Below, one piece after another: positions 35,501 through 50,500 of a stretch of 64,000 nucleotides of DNA. A model generated the notes under the pieces. It made no database searches and had not been told where the DNA came from. It saw only the letters and a list, made by a program, of their open reading frames with translations. Positions within the stretch are counted from its first letter, which is position 1, and the number at the start of each line of letters is the position of its first letter. The position numbers and the translations under genes were made by a program. Source of the DNA: Nipponacmea schrenckii (lineage: Eukaryota > Mollusca > Gastropoda > Lottiidae); NCBI GenBank assembly GCA_030562195.1, contig JAUJPP010000006.1, forward strand, positions 4,092,001 to 4,156,000, read 5' to 3'.

Positions 35501-38500
35501 AGTTTTGTGTTTTGCATCCTACTCTTCTGCATCTTACGGGCTAATGAAGACTGTGTTGTAATAAGGAATGATAAAAATATAGCAATATAAACAGCAGAAA
35601 GGGACTGAAAATAAGAGTTTGGGAGTACCAGTTACTATAACAGCGTTCAGTCTATTTATAGGTGGAAGTATATCAATCATAAATAGAAGAGTATTTCAAA
35701 ATAAATTCACTTGAATGGAGTTTTATGTCCTACTCTTCTGCTCCTTATGGACTAATGAAGACATGCAGAGTGCAATGAAGAAAATTTGTCCATAACAGCT
35801 GCATTTGCCATTAGTCAAATCACAGAATCTTTAACATAAAGTATTTCAAAATGAAAGGGTTGAGGAAAACCTAAACCTAGAACTCACTGCAGACAGATTT
35901 TTTTTTTAAATTCCAATAAATCTAATTCCTGACATCAGCAGAAAGTCGATAATCTGCAGGGGAAAGACATGGTGACTCATTCTTGCTGATAAATCACAAA
36001 TTAACTCCCTTGGATTAGATGATTTCGCGATAAACACGACAGGTAGAACAATGAGACAGAAATATTTGCAGTCTGATAAAAGTTTTACACGTATCGGAAT
36101 TCTAGAAGTGATGAATGCAATGTTAATGTTTCCATTTTTGTTTGATTTACAATGTGATTCATTCAGTTCTTTGTACAGACATTGACAATGGAATTCTTAC
36201 AATCTTTTTAAATATTTATTGACAAGACAACATTCAAAAGGATGTCAATTCAATGGAACTATGGTACAGATGCTAATTGCATTGTTATTAATTATTAATG
36301 GAAAAGAATGTAACCACTTTTATTTATTATTTAAGATTTTTTCCCCCGAATATAAAGAACTTTCTTCCTTCAGGAAATCAAAGTCAAGTTATAAGATTTC
36401 TCTGACTGCACCATCAAATACAGAGTCCATTTCATTCCATCTTAGTTTAAGTACTAATGCAGTGTTTCAGAGCGAGTAGGGGGAATGGCTAGCAAATGGA
36501 AAAAGATGGCTGCCCAGAAACATGGAAATTGATGCTAATTTTCAAAATTATCCTGCCAAGAGCAACAAGTTCAATGGGGTAAGGGAGAATAATGGTCTGA
36601 AAAGGGAGGTGACCACCAAAACAGGTCGAGAATCACTGGATTTATGAAAGCAATTAAAGGACTGTACCTGGCCACAGAAATCAGACCCCCCATGAATGTC
36701 ACAGTATCAGATCAAAGGTGTGATGTAAGAAAAACTCAAACACCTTGACAGTTTAAGAAGCCACTTTTATAGATCTGACTGATGCTCCACACCTAAAGGT
36801 GATATATGTCAATACGACACCAAGTCAACTGACATTGCTGATAACTTCTCCTTCAAGATATTGACAAGTTAGATAAGTCAGTAAACCAAGCATTAAGACA
36901 TATATTTAACTCTAAGACTAGTATTCATCAATAAGACAGTTACATGTCAATATGAAAGAAGAAGACTGATATACAGAAGGCTGAAATCACACGTCCATGT
37001 ATATTGATAGATTTATACACACTTAACTTGTTAAAAGTAATTAAGGATTTAATTGATACATGTATATATCTAATGGGATGGTTTAAATCATATACTTCTG
37101 TTTGACCAGATCAAAATCCAAGTAAAATTCAGATTTTGCTGGCAGAATGCTAAACCTGTATCGTCAGCCCAGGTTCAACTCTGAATGCAATAATTGTGTA
37201 CTTTTAACAAAGCCTCAGGGATGCCATAAAATCAACCCGACATTATCAAAAGCATTGTTATAATCATCAAACAGATTATGTCTCTTAATCATTTGATAAC
37301 CCTTTATGTATAACCTCATTTCTCCCATATCGAAATAAATAATTGTGTACTTTTATTACAGCCCGAGTGAAGACATAAAATTCATTCTGATTATATCAAA
37401 AGCCTTATATATTCTAGTTATTAGACTGTACTGCATGTTAATTCCTGGGTTAAATATTAAATGAAACCAGTTTGTACTTTTAACAGAGCCTCAGTGACAA
37501 TATGATATAAACCTGATTCCATCAAAAGCCTTGGTAAAATCACCAAATATATCCTAGTTATTAGATTGTACTGCATGTTAATTCCTGGGTTAAATATTAA
37601 ATGAAACCAGTTTGTACTTTTAACAGGCTCTCATTGACGATATGAAATAAACCGGACTCTATCAAAAGCCTTGGTAAAATCACCAAACAGATAATGTATC
37701 TTAATCATTAAACTGCACTGCATGTTAATCTGAGGGCTTACTACCACGAGTAATAAATGTGTCTGAAAACATGTAAATCAAGTCAACTCGTTTCTACTTG
37801 CTTAAGGTCAAATCGTTGGAAAGGTCAAGTAAAATTTAAGATCATCAGTCTGATACGGTAATAATTTTGATTTCGTGTTATTTTACAGTTTATATTTCCA
37901 ATCAATAAATTCTAGATTTAATTTTAATAGTTGTAAAACATGGGCAACATTGATTTTCCTACAGTTTAATACTTGATCTCTTTACTACCTTGTCTGTCTG
38001 GAGATACTTCTACAGCAGACAGCTTTTCAAATTATTCAAATAATGAAATGAAATCATGATCAAATAAAAGGATAATAAAGACTTGGTGATTTAATAAATG
38101 AATGTAGATTGAGTCTTATATAACATCTATGCTTTCCTCTATTTCTAAACAGCTGAATAGATAAATGAAAAGATGAATAAAGAAATGAAGCTGAAGTATT
38201 AAGTTCAGTAACACAATGTACAACTTATCTAAAAGATTATGTTAATATTTGAAATGAAATGGAGTGTGTATAACAGATATAACTATAAATGATATCTAAT
38301 AAAATAGAATCAATAAAAACATGTATTCTTAATTACAATTTATTAATCATTTTATTCAATATCATTGATTACAACTTGCAATCTTTTAAAGCAGGATTTT
38401 TCAAGTACATTTGCGAAAGCTTCATTATCCAAACTTTGAAGGACTAAGAGGCTATGAATATGGTTTTAGATGGCTTGCACACTTGTTTGCAAGACTGATA

Positions 38501-41500
38501 TCCTCGTGAGGGAAAAGGCAGTGAAGATTGCCCCACTCCAAGTATGTGTGTATAATATCATTCTTAAATTATCCAAGTTGACAGGAACTCAAACTTAACC
38601 AGATTCAGTTTTAATACTTAAGAACAAATGGCTTTGTTTGAGACTAGGTGATAGATATTTTACCCTAATCAACCTGAACTTGATTAAAAGGGGCACTCAA
38701 ACCATAGAAAACACCCAATTGTGTATGGTTGCAAATAACAATAGCAGTCTTAAGTTTCAAACCAAACTCTCATGAACTGAATTGTAAGATGCTCTGGACA
38801 CTAATAGTAATCACTATGGTGTGAGGTCACCTTTAGACAATATTGATCTCAAGTGCAACAAAAATATTAGACAAAACTCAATAAAATTACCAATATACAG
38901 CCAGGGCCAATAAATGATATTCCTTTATCACATTATAGTGTTTTTTATTAAACACTAATCTCAATATGCTATATTTCACGACACATAATTGCTGTTTGTG
39001 TATTTTACGTGCCATTCCTATAATAAACAAGTTTTTAACAAATTTTATATGGAACCGTTAATGTTTGTAAATCGGGGGTTTACCATAAAAACTGGCATGT
39101 TATTGTTCTTAATACACTGTCAACACGATAATAATAATCTATAAACTCAATAGCTACTTTTTGTTGTTAGTTTTTCTATATTCAGTTTGTCATGTTGTAT
39201 TTATTCCACAGTATATTTTTCAGTTAACCTGAATTTGGTTTTATTAAAGGAGCCCAGGCTTTATTTGCTTCAGACAATCATCCGACAGCCTCAAACACAT
39301 GAAATCTTTTGGTTAGCTAATCAGAAATAGTCCACAGAGCTTACCTTTGAAATTTGAGCCTTCAAATCCATGTGTATCCATAATTATCCGTGTTTGAAAA
39401 ATCATAATGTCCTAAGAAATTACGAACGTCCTGCCATATTGGAAAACGGTTCGTCTTGATAATCAAAGAGTTATCCTTCCCGTCGTGCAATAGCGGTCAT
39501 CTATATTAAACAGACTACAACGCATTTTTCAATTGTAGACTTTGTCAACAGGACACACAATTTTCAGACTGACTGGAGACCAGCCGCGTAAGGCACGGAA
39601 AAAAAATGAAAAGTGAAATTTTTTGTTTGAGGTATATTTCAAGGTATTTTGCGATTTTCTTAGAGCTTGAGTATTTCTGAGGACTGTTTAAATGTAACAA
39701 AGGCCCAAAACGACCCCTAAAAATCAAGCCTGGGCCTCTTTAATAATTCAAGACAATATGGATGTTGAACATGCATCGATTGGCACAAAAAACCAAATTA
39801 GCACTATCTAAACCTAGATATGTAAAATTAATGTATCCATGCATCATCCTGCTAGACACATGTTCAATGATGATTTATTCTTAATAAATTGAAATATAGA
39901 TCTTAAGTGTGATATTTTGGAAAAGGTAATTCCATAAAATATTTAAATGATGATTATGGTGAAAGAAACCATTAGTGTGATATTATAGTGTAAGGAATAA
40001 AATTCTAATTGATGTTTTTGAATGTTAATTCCAGAAGAACGTTAAATAATAATTTATTTGAAATAAATTGAAATATAGATATTTTAGTGAGATTAGAGAG
40101 AAGGGAACAAAATTCTGATCGACAATTTCGGAAGGTAATTCAAGAGCAGACCCTAACCTTGTCAGTATGACACTGTACCAACTACCAAGCTAGACGATTG
40201 CATCGTGAAATAATCCCAAACTAGATTATAGCCGTCAATATTCTAGTAATTTCAATTTAGCTGTGTCTGTCAATGTGTTACTAAACGGAAATTACATCGT
40301 ATATATTGATTCTAGAAAAATATACCCCATTTAACTTCAATAAGCCTGTTATAACTAAGTTTAGAACAACATAATGTATTTCTATATCAATATCACACTG
40401 TACTTAGAAATAAAATGGCATTTTATATTTGGTAATCTGAAAATCATGTTTCATGTATGGAAAGTAGCTGAAGCAAGAATGATAGAATGTACACAGGTAG
40501 AACTCAACTTTAAGAACCTTCTTTCTCATTTACATAGACACTCAGGCATGAATGCAGTTTTACAACTTAAGTTTACTAGTAAAACAATGGAATCCAAAGT
40601 GGAATGCCCCACACCCTGAATAAAACATCTTGAGCAATTGAGTATGCATGGCTCAATATAGCCAAGAAATATCATGGGGCATAAACACAAACTAGATTCC
40701 TGTCAACTTCGCTCAGCCACTTACAGTTGTATTAAAATGTTTATTCTGCATGTAAATGAATAGCATATGCATGTCATTTACAAAGAAGACACATGGAGAA
40801 AGGGATGTACGTCTCAATATATATATGAACTATAGAATGTGTTTTAATTTACACCAGTTAACAAGTCGTTTTTGTCCATGATGTGAATGGGCAAAACCGT
40901 GACAAGAAACTGGCCAATTTAATCCAATAAACTGTACTAGGTCAAGAACATTTTTAAGTTAATGTATTTTTAATAATCTCTTGATCGATATCAAAATGCC
41001 ACAAATCACAAGGGAGACAATCCACTTTAATTACCTGATGATTAAAAAAAAAGCTAGAAATATATCAACCTAAGAATGGAGATTAATATTAATCAAGATT
41101 GTGGTCAAATGTGTCACTTTAATGAAGTTAATTATTCACAAGCGGAATTACTCCCCCTTGTTAGCTCTTTAATTAGAAGTTAAAAACAATCATTATAGCA
41201 GACTAATCATCTATCTTTTGAAATGATCTGTCTTAACAGAATTGGACAAAAACATCTTGGGACAAGTTAATTGTCAATCTTTTAAAGACTTAGAGATAAT
41301 TTAAAACTATTTACCATCTGTCAAGGATAGAAAAAAGAAAAGTTAATTGTCATGCACTTATCGCTGAAATAAGAGAATTGAAATGGAGCTTTACATCCTT
41401 TCTATCACCTACATGAGTAGACAAAGAATGGTGGAATTAAGACAACCAGAAAGATAAGATATGAAATGAAATAAATGGAGTTTTACATCCTACTCTTCTG

Positions 41501-44500
41501 TAACTAATCATGTAAGGGGCTGCTACTTACGCGAATATATTAAACTTTGATCTTACATGGACTAAGTTTTAAAACTATTGTATATTGAGATATTATGTAT
41601 TTTCGATTTTATTTTCTATTTTTCTTTCTTTTTTTTTTTCTTTTTTTTCTTTTTTTCCAATGTATTGCCCCATGGGCTGAATGTGAGACAGGACCATGTC
41701 CTTGTGTATTGGGCCTAATTCTGACCCATGTAAAATAGAAGAGTTTATTATTATTATTATTTATTATTATAATGAAGATGAGACAAAAGACAGTGAAGAT
41801 AAAGATAAGTATTAGTCTATGCTCGAAGACTGGCAACTCTTGTTTTACCACCTACTCTTCTGCACCTAATGGGCTGGGTAATGAAGACAAATAAAAGACA
41901 GTGAAGATACAGACTATTAACGGCCCCACCTATTATCCTGATAGAGTGGGGTTCTATAGCACAGCGGTTAGAGCGTTGGTTCTTAACATCATGACATCAT
42001 TTGCTTCGATACGTTGCAAATGTCGGACATGAGTTCTAATCTCAATCGGAGTGTGATAGTTCGATGACCTTGAATAAGTCATCTTCACTCATAATTCCAG
42101 TTCACCCAGCTGTAAATTGGTACGGATAATCCAGGAAAGATCAATGCCAAGAGGTTTGGCCAAGGACCAGCTGGTAGAAAGGATCCCTGTTACGGCGGAC
42201 TTTTGAACCTAAGTTGTTATCCTTGTAAAATATAGTTGTTTCTTTCTTTTCTTTTTGGTATACTCAAGATTGTTCTCCAAATAAACCAACTGCTTTAACA
42301 CAAACTACAAAGTTCTTGAGATCCATAAATTCAATCTCATCTTCAATAATTTTTAGATACTATCTCACAGTCAGTAAAAGTACATTTTATTTCAAGGTAC
42401 AGAGTAGTTCGAATTGGTCATTATTCCTGATAAAGACAATCTTCTAAAGATAAATTCTATCAAATTCTATAAAATTAAACAAAGGATGCATTGAAATAAA
42501 AAATGGTTGCCGTGAAAACCTGCACACAAATTGTTATTTCATTCAACGTTTTCTCAATCTAATACGATTATAAGGTTGAATAATTCAATTTCCTGTAAAT
42601 ACACACTGAACACACAACTACTTTTGTGTTATTGTTTATGTTCAAACCCAACCTTCAAATATAATTACAACTCACTTTTTATCAATGCACAAACAAAAGA
42701 TAGCACAGGAATTTACTTCAAATAAAAAACAGAAAAAAAAATTGGAAAATAGTGAGCACAGCATTTTGTTTCAAATTGATTTTCTATGGTAACTAAAAGG
42801 ATTTAACAACCATACTATATCTGACCAAACTTTCAAATTTCTGTTTATAATTTCTGGGATAATGATAATGATAATTGACTTTTTTTTTAAGGGTATTTGT
42901 ACTCAAAGCTTTGTCTAAAGTTTGCTGATAAGATGAAAGCTTGATTCATAATAAAAATCTCAGTAAAACCACTTGAATTTTCAATAAAAAGATGAGAAGT
43001 CAATTTCAAAGGTGGTTAACTTGGGTCTGAAAAGGAATCATTCAAATGATTTTTTTAAAGATTTCAAACTGTGTTTTCTCTTGTGATTAATTCAGCTCTC
43101 CTTTTGAGAATTTTTTTCTTTAACAAATCTTCCAAGTTCAGTTATACACCATTTTAAAACGGCATTAATAACAGCTAGCAACCATCATAACCCATATATC
43201 ATCATAACAGGACATACGTTACTACTGGAAAATACGTTCCAAATCTCTTTTCTTCTCAACACGATTTCTAAGTTAATGTTCTTCTAACATGCAAATGTTT
43301 GTATTTCATTGGACGAATTAGGAGGTAATAAATGGCTATCTTGAAGCACGACACTGTATTTAGTATTGAACACTAGAGAAGCTGAATTAAACACCGTCTC
43401 CAGACATTTTAAAACATAAATTCATACATTTTCAAATATTTTAATTTCATTGTCATTATTTACTGTGTTAGAAGGCCTTCACTTAATACATTATACATCA
43501 AGGGCACACGAATTTGTCTGAAATATTTGTACTGCCCTTATATAAGGTGTGTATCAGAGCCATTATAAATCTCAAACTAAAATATACACATTAAAAGTTA
43601 CACTATTCAGATAGACATACATGATGTGAATCTATTATATGCAAACAGTAATAATGCTCTCTCATAAGTCAATATGTAGAGGAACTAAATAGATATCCTG
43701 CAGCAAACACTAATCTATTCAAATCTGAGTCAAATTATCATCACGAGTTCCCTTCGGAAATAGATAATAGAACACAATCCAGCTATATTAACACAAAGCC
43801 TGTATTAGTCTAAATAGAGATCCACATTAGATTTTAACAGACTTTCTGCAAATTCTGCAGATTCCTAACCTTAGTCTGGTTCAGTTTTAACCTTCATAGG
43901 AACTTTTAACAAACAAGGCCTACAGCGGTACAAGCCCAGGCTTATTGTCATTTATTTAAACAAGATGCTTTTTAAAGGGCAGTGCATGAAAGTTTAAATT
44001 GGAGAGAAATGGACAAAGATTGAAATTGAAATAAATGGAGTTTTACATCCTGCTATTAGGTTAAGGACAGTGAGAGAGAGAGGAGAGAAAGAGATGCTAA
44101 TGGAATAATAAACACTATTAAAACTAGTTTGTTTGATAATCATTTATAATATAGAACTTGTAGCACATTGTATGACTAATAGAGTAGTAATATCACTGTT
44201 ATATTCACTAGCAAATACTAACTCATAATAATTCTTCTATTTCACTGTTATATTCACTAGCAAATACTAACTCATAATAATTCTTCTATTTCACTGTTAT
44301 ATTCACTCATAATATTCTTCTATTTCACGTTATATTCACTAGCAAATACTAACTCATAATAATTCTTCTATTTCTATAATAAAGGATTGAACTCTGTTGA
44401 TGGTTTGATGGCATCGTTGACGTCCTATTGGTATCTTATTGGTATCAGCACCGGACTGAGCAAATGAATATCACACTATTCAGTATGCAATGAGGGAAAA

Positions 44501-47500
44501 TTTCTTTGAAATTATAGTATTGAGTGAGGTTTGTATCAGGAAAGCATAAGTGATGTAATGTTAAATGAAATGAAATGAATGGAGTTTTACATCCTACCCT
44601 CCTCACCTTAAAATAATGTTAAAAAAGCAAGCATACTTTGAAATTATAGTATTGAGTGAAGTTTGTATCAGGAAAGCATAAGTGACGTAATGTTAAATGA
44701 AATGAAATGAATGGAGTTTTACGTCCTACTCTTCTGTACCTTAAAACAATATTAAACAAGCTTACTTTGCCAATAAAAAATTGAATAATGAGGTGGGATT
44801 TGGACCAGAAGATTCATTTCTTTCCTCTCCTTCCACGTTTTGTAAATTTATCACAATAATGGCTGACTTTCAAACATTTTAAAACAATAAACCAGAAAAT
44901 CACAGAGCGATTAAGATGACTTAACTAAATGTCAAAATAAGACACAAGAAAATCATTCTCTTTTTCTCAATTTTCTCTTGTAACCATAGAAACTGTCGTC
45001 ATGATAAAGTAGTATATATCTAACCACTCATTAGGGACTGGAGTTTATCCCTTTCTTTTCCCCTCACTTCTCTACACGTCACCATTATTATTCAGCAAGA
45101 TTTCCCGAGATACACAAACTTTAGAAATACTTCTCTTAATGTTTTCTAGTCAGGGGTGAAACAAATTTATAAAGATTTATTTTTATTCAAACTTACTATA
45201 TCTATTGTAGTTAAATTTGCCAGTCCTGTCTGACTAAGGCTTCATAATGTCCGAAGAGCAATTTATTTTTTTGTCGTGATTCAAGTTTCACATAATTAGG
45301 CTAGTATTATTTGCCAGTCATGTCTGAATCAAGCTCCTGATTCTTAAATATCTTGATCTAAAGTGTTCTGTTCTATATTATTTCATAACTATACTCTCAT
45401 TGCTGTATCTAATCAAAAGTCCAATTCTATAGCGCCTTTCCATTCTGTAGAAGAGTGCTCAAAGCTCCTGTGCGTTCTTTAAAAGAATAACCATTATTTT
45501 ACTTGAGATTTGAAAGTGGCAAGAAACAGAGATGTATCAGGTTATTTGTTCCATAAAGAAGCTATCAATCAGTATTCCAGGTTAAACATATGAAGACAGT
45601 GTAATTGAGGTGACCATCCAGGCTTTTTTTATCTGAGATTTTAGAAAAAGATTGAAGAAGCATCTGGCTCCCCTCCTCCACATTATAAACACTCAATGTT
45701 TAACTTTAATAATACAGGAAATATTGTTAACATTAAATGGTTGTATAAAAAACAGGTGCTTGAATCTAGATATAGAAACAATAGGGTATCAGGTGTTCTA
45801 GAAACAACCTTTTAGTGGATCTCAAACTCTTCCACCATTTATTCTATCACATCAGAAAAACTAATCCCTATTGCTAACTGTTAAATCTTGCTATAGATTT
45901 AACCTTCGTGAACTAATATAGAATTTCTAATATCACAATTAAACACTAGAAATAGATCACATAGTTTTATAACTTAATCTGCAAATTCTGTTTACAGTTT
46001 TCACTTTAACCTAATACATAAATATTTTACATCTACTTCTGACCTTATGGCTAATAAGCCAGCTTAAATTCATTAAAACCATGTGTTTAGATTATGGATA
46101 TTAAGCTTTCAATCTAACCAATATCACTATATTAAGATTGAAAAATAAAAAAAGTTATTAGCATAACTGCTTATTAGGAAGTATCATGGTGAGAAAAATA
46201 GATCTAATAATTCTGAACTTAAAATATAAGATTCATAATATCATAATATAAACTGATAGCAAATATACTAATAATAGAATATTTATAACTGAAATCAGGA
46301 TAAATAACTATTTGGACATTTTACACTAGTAAATCCTACGCTAATAATTCTTCTAATTTTTATAAAGATTTAACTCTGAGTTATTTAAGTAGAATCAGTT
46401 AAAGTCCTGATTGGTAATACTTGAAAATATTAGTCAATCTCAATCTAATTCCAATTTTATAGTACACATAGAGTAGAACCTAACAGGCAAGAGAGTTAAG
46501 CATTTAGGACATAAATAGCTTTGTGGAAACATTAATCTTTGCTTTAACCACAAATAAGTACAATGAATTTTACAGCCAATACACTAAAGACCTTATCATA
46601 AGCCAGTAATATAAGAGCGTTTGATTTAAATTAGCTCACCATCTATTATCAAATTTATGTAAAGAATTTAATAGAAATATGTTAAAGTGACGGAAATCAG
46701 TGACAAATAAGCATTTACTTCTGATTACTTAAAGTTAAACTCCTAAACCATTACATAAAATAGACAAGATTTTTAAACAAGAATACTAAACAAGAAGTCA
46801 AACAATCTGAGAATCAGACTGTGTTAAAAACAGAAAAAATTCCATCCAACTCAATTAATTCAAAAGAGTTTTACAGTTCGACATAGACAGACACCCTACA
46901 GGTAGGCAAGAGAGTAAGCATTTTAGTCCATGAGTGCTTTGACTGATGGAAACATGATAATATTTGCTGTAGACCACACCACTACATAACCACTTGAATT
47001 TTACAGCCAAGACACTGAGAGAGACCTTTCAGGCAAGCCAGAAAAAGGCGTTTTATTCATTGAGGCTCTATGCCTGCTGTTAAAACTACAAAAATTTGAT
47101 GTAAAGAAATTTAGCCTGATAGCTAAATAACCAAATGAAATATAAAGTAAGACAAGAGGAGACCTTGTATCTGAGTGAATAGGAAAGCATCTTAGTCACT
47201 GAGGCCCTTAGATTTCATTTAAGGGGGTCGACAACCCTAAACCTATGTACAAAAAATAGACGATTTCAACCACTTCTTTTCCACCTATCTGAAATATTTA
47301 AATATCAATGGAAAGAGGGGACTTTCAGCTATCCAAAAATATAAAATTTATTTCTTGATGACATTTCAACTTTAAGAAATAGGGTATGAAAGATGAACGA
47401 AAAAAATGTCAATTATTCCCTTAAAATTAGCATATCTACTAGGCTATTTAATATAGAAGGTTGAAATTTTGCACAACGCAAGTCTACATGTATCTCTACA

Positions 47501-50500
47501 AAATAAAGTTGGCTTTTTGGAAAATTTTGTTTTGTTTTGAAGATATTGATAGAAATCAAAATTTTGCGAGTGCATTTACGAAAAATTGAATTTTTAAAAA
47601 ACTATTCATTTTATAAAAAAAAGCCAACGTAAAGTTATAGAGGACATCGTAAGCTTTAGCTGAAGCCAAAGTTTGTAAAAATCGGAAAAATTGTAAGCGA
47701 GATATGCTTTTGGAAAAATGGCATTTTTTTTCAACATTTTGCAAACACATGTAAACCTTACGTAATTAACGACCATGTTGTTAAAAGATTGTCTTTCATG
47801 CTGTAGAAATCTTTAAGCACCTTTTAGGCATCGATATGCACCGATATCCACACAATTGGAGTGCTAAAACAATGGATTAGCACATGTCAAAACACCCCTA
47901 CCCACCAATCATAAAATTTTCTTTGTTTACATGTGACGTAAAGATTTATGGGATATCACGTGACTTCTGGATTCCCCCGATACACAAACTCTTACTTCGC
48001 GTGCCGATATTAACAATAACTGACCGGCAAACGTAGAGAATGTTTATTTAGCCGATGACGTTGTAATCACAAATGTCAACTGACAACGTAATTTGTACGT
48101 CTACATAGAGGAATACCCCGTTTTGTTCTATAAATAGATTATCTTCACGGACGGATATCAGACGAACTACTGAAGCGATTGAGCTAAAATTTTTACTAGA
48201 TGAGTTTCTTTTTATGCCAAATAGAATGGATATAAACTTAATACGTTTCTTGATTGAAATACACTTCGAACGATAAGGTTGTCAACCCCCTTAAAACTAC
48301 AAAACTTGCAGTAAACAACACAAGTAAATAATCAATACTGTATAATATGACATAGCATCATAAACAAAGACTACAACTCTGTAGGGAATTGGTGATATTA
48401 AATATTAACCAGAAGATGATTATGACTAGAATAGTTGATGTTTGATAGTTCTTGTTGATAGTCTACTTCTAACACAAATATCTAGACGAACATGTCTGGA
48501 TATATCTAGTGTGAATGTATTACATAATAATCTACAGGCTTTAATCCAGTATATCTAAATGTATTAGTTCAATATAGATATAACTTCATTAAAATGGATA
48601 CAATATCGCAATATATCTGGATACATTATCACAATATATCTGGATACATTATCACAATATATCTGGATACATTATCACAATATATCTGGATACATTATCA
48701 CAATATATCTGGATACATTATCACAATATATCTGGATACATTATCACAATATATCTGGATACATTATCACAATATATCTGGATACATTATCACAATATAT
48801 CTGGATACATTATCACAATATATCTGGATACATTATCACAATATATCTGGTTATACTCTACTTATCACAACATATCTGGATACATTATCACAAATATCTG
48901 GTATCACAACATATCTGGATACATTATCACAATATATCTGATACATTATCACAATATATCTGCATACATTATCACAATATATCTGGATACATTATCACAA
49001 TATATCTGGATACATTATCACAATATATCTGGATACATTATCACAATATAACTCGAAATGTTATCACAATATTCCTAAATAAATTGACAAACATTAAGTT
49101 TTGAACACACCCAACAAATCGTTACTTTAGCCAAATAAGATATTTCTTTTGAAGACAAATGCTTCGAAGTTAATCTAATATGAAAAGTTCATTAGAAGCT
49201 TCCAATTTAACGCAATTGATAATATCGTTTTGAAGTTTGGTGTCTTAGTACTTGGGTAATTCATTGGTCAAAACATTAAGCATTTCTAAATATGCTTTCA
49301 ATAAATCATGACAAGTTTTAACTGAATCCCTGGAGATTCCTTAACATGAACAGAACTGGCATTCAGTTAAAGAAGTTATAGAGATGAAAGTAACAACTTT
49401 TAAAAAAGGATTAGAGCATTTTTTTTATGAAAGTGAATTCAGAAGTTAATGTTTTTCAGAAAAGCCTGTACACCTAAGTGTTTATATTCTCTGCACTAGA
49501 TTCAGCTGGATTCAAATAATTTCAAGGTGGCAGAAACAGTTTGGCATTCATATTTCGTAACTTTGCATACAAATCACTCTCCTAAATATAAAATTAATAA
49601 AAAAAAATGTACTCACCATTTTGTTGACGAAAGAGACGAAACCATAGCCTTTAGATTTGAGAGTTTGAGGATCACGAATAATCTTGCAATCACTGTAAAA
49701 TAAAATCAAAATAAATTAAATAAAGAGGTATTCGAAGATGTTTGTAGTAAGTCTTGTAGCATACAAATGAAAAGGAAGATCTACAACTTTACTCTTTGGT
49801 AATATTTAAGCATGCTAATTTCAATGCTTAGTTTCTTCATTTCGACACTTCATCTGGCTTGTGAAAACTGAACACTATGCAGTGTGCAATGAGTATTAGT
49901 CTACTGCTATTTCATTACAATCTGGTAAAGGAACAAAACAAAAGAATGAAAACCTAGAGATAAAATTAAAACTAATTGCTAAATAGAAAACTATAATATC
50001 AAATATCAAGGAACTTTTTATTTGACAAATATAAAAAAAAGTTTCTAAGAAATTTTAAGCATTTGATTTTGGATTTGTATCTTGTATTGCTTTGTAGGTA
50101 AATAAAAAACTGTGACAAATGACAACAATTTGACACAAGTATATCTTTTTTTGTACTGATCTGGGGTTGTTTTTTTGTTTTGTTTTTTTTTTTGCAGTAA
50201 AATTGGTTAGGTTATGGTTGATATATTTGACCATGTTACAAAGACTAACAGAATTAAAAGACAAGGTTTAAGAATGAATCAATAAGTGTACAAGTTGTAT
50301 AACAATGTTGACAAGCCAACAATACTACTCAAACTAGTCCATTTCCTGCCATAATTTCACATTTCATTAAACAATAGAGTTTTTAATAAATCGTGTTTTT
50401 TTGTCATGAAATCATACATGATTGTAACAGGTTATTTGTGTAATTTCCTGTAGTAAAGAACCATTTTTTAATAATTGATATTGATTCCAATCTTTTGGAT

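Larger units (their letters stand above)
35384..49616 (-). other. Largest complete TIA intron (14.2 kb)
   Basis: Contains family 1 SINE pieces (- at 35492-35560, 35712-35860, 41383-41430, 41463-41510, 41845-41905, 44028-44085), a family 2 SINE (+, 41947-42245), the 3'-end element (+, 41664-41770), RT-like tandem remnants (37180-37740), two TTAA-flanked elements (39248-39739, 47223-48290), tandem repeats at 44194-44374, 44504-44750 and 48594-49065, and diverged repeats at 46480-47218. 38000-39240, 42300-43990 and 45000-46470 show nothing I can identify. Confidence 0.7.

Noticed and set aside
41947..42043. Possible real tRNA gene
   Set aside because: A- and B-box-like sequences are present, but no cloverleaf with a proper acceptor stem. 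Body and tail show it is a SINE.
48594..48941. 115-codon ORF with repeated Ile/Tyr/Thr residues
   Set aside because: Simply the 23-bp minisatellite read in three successive frames.
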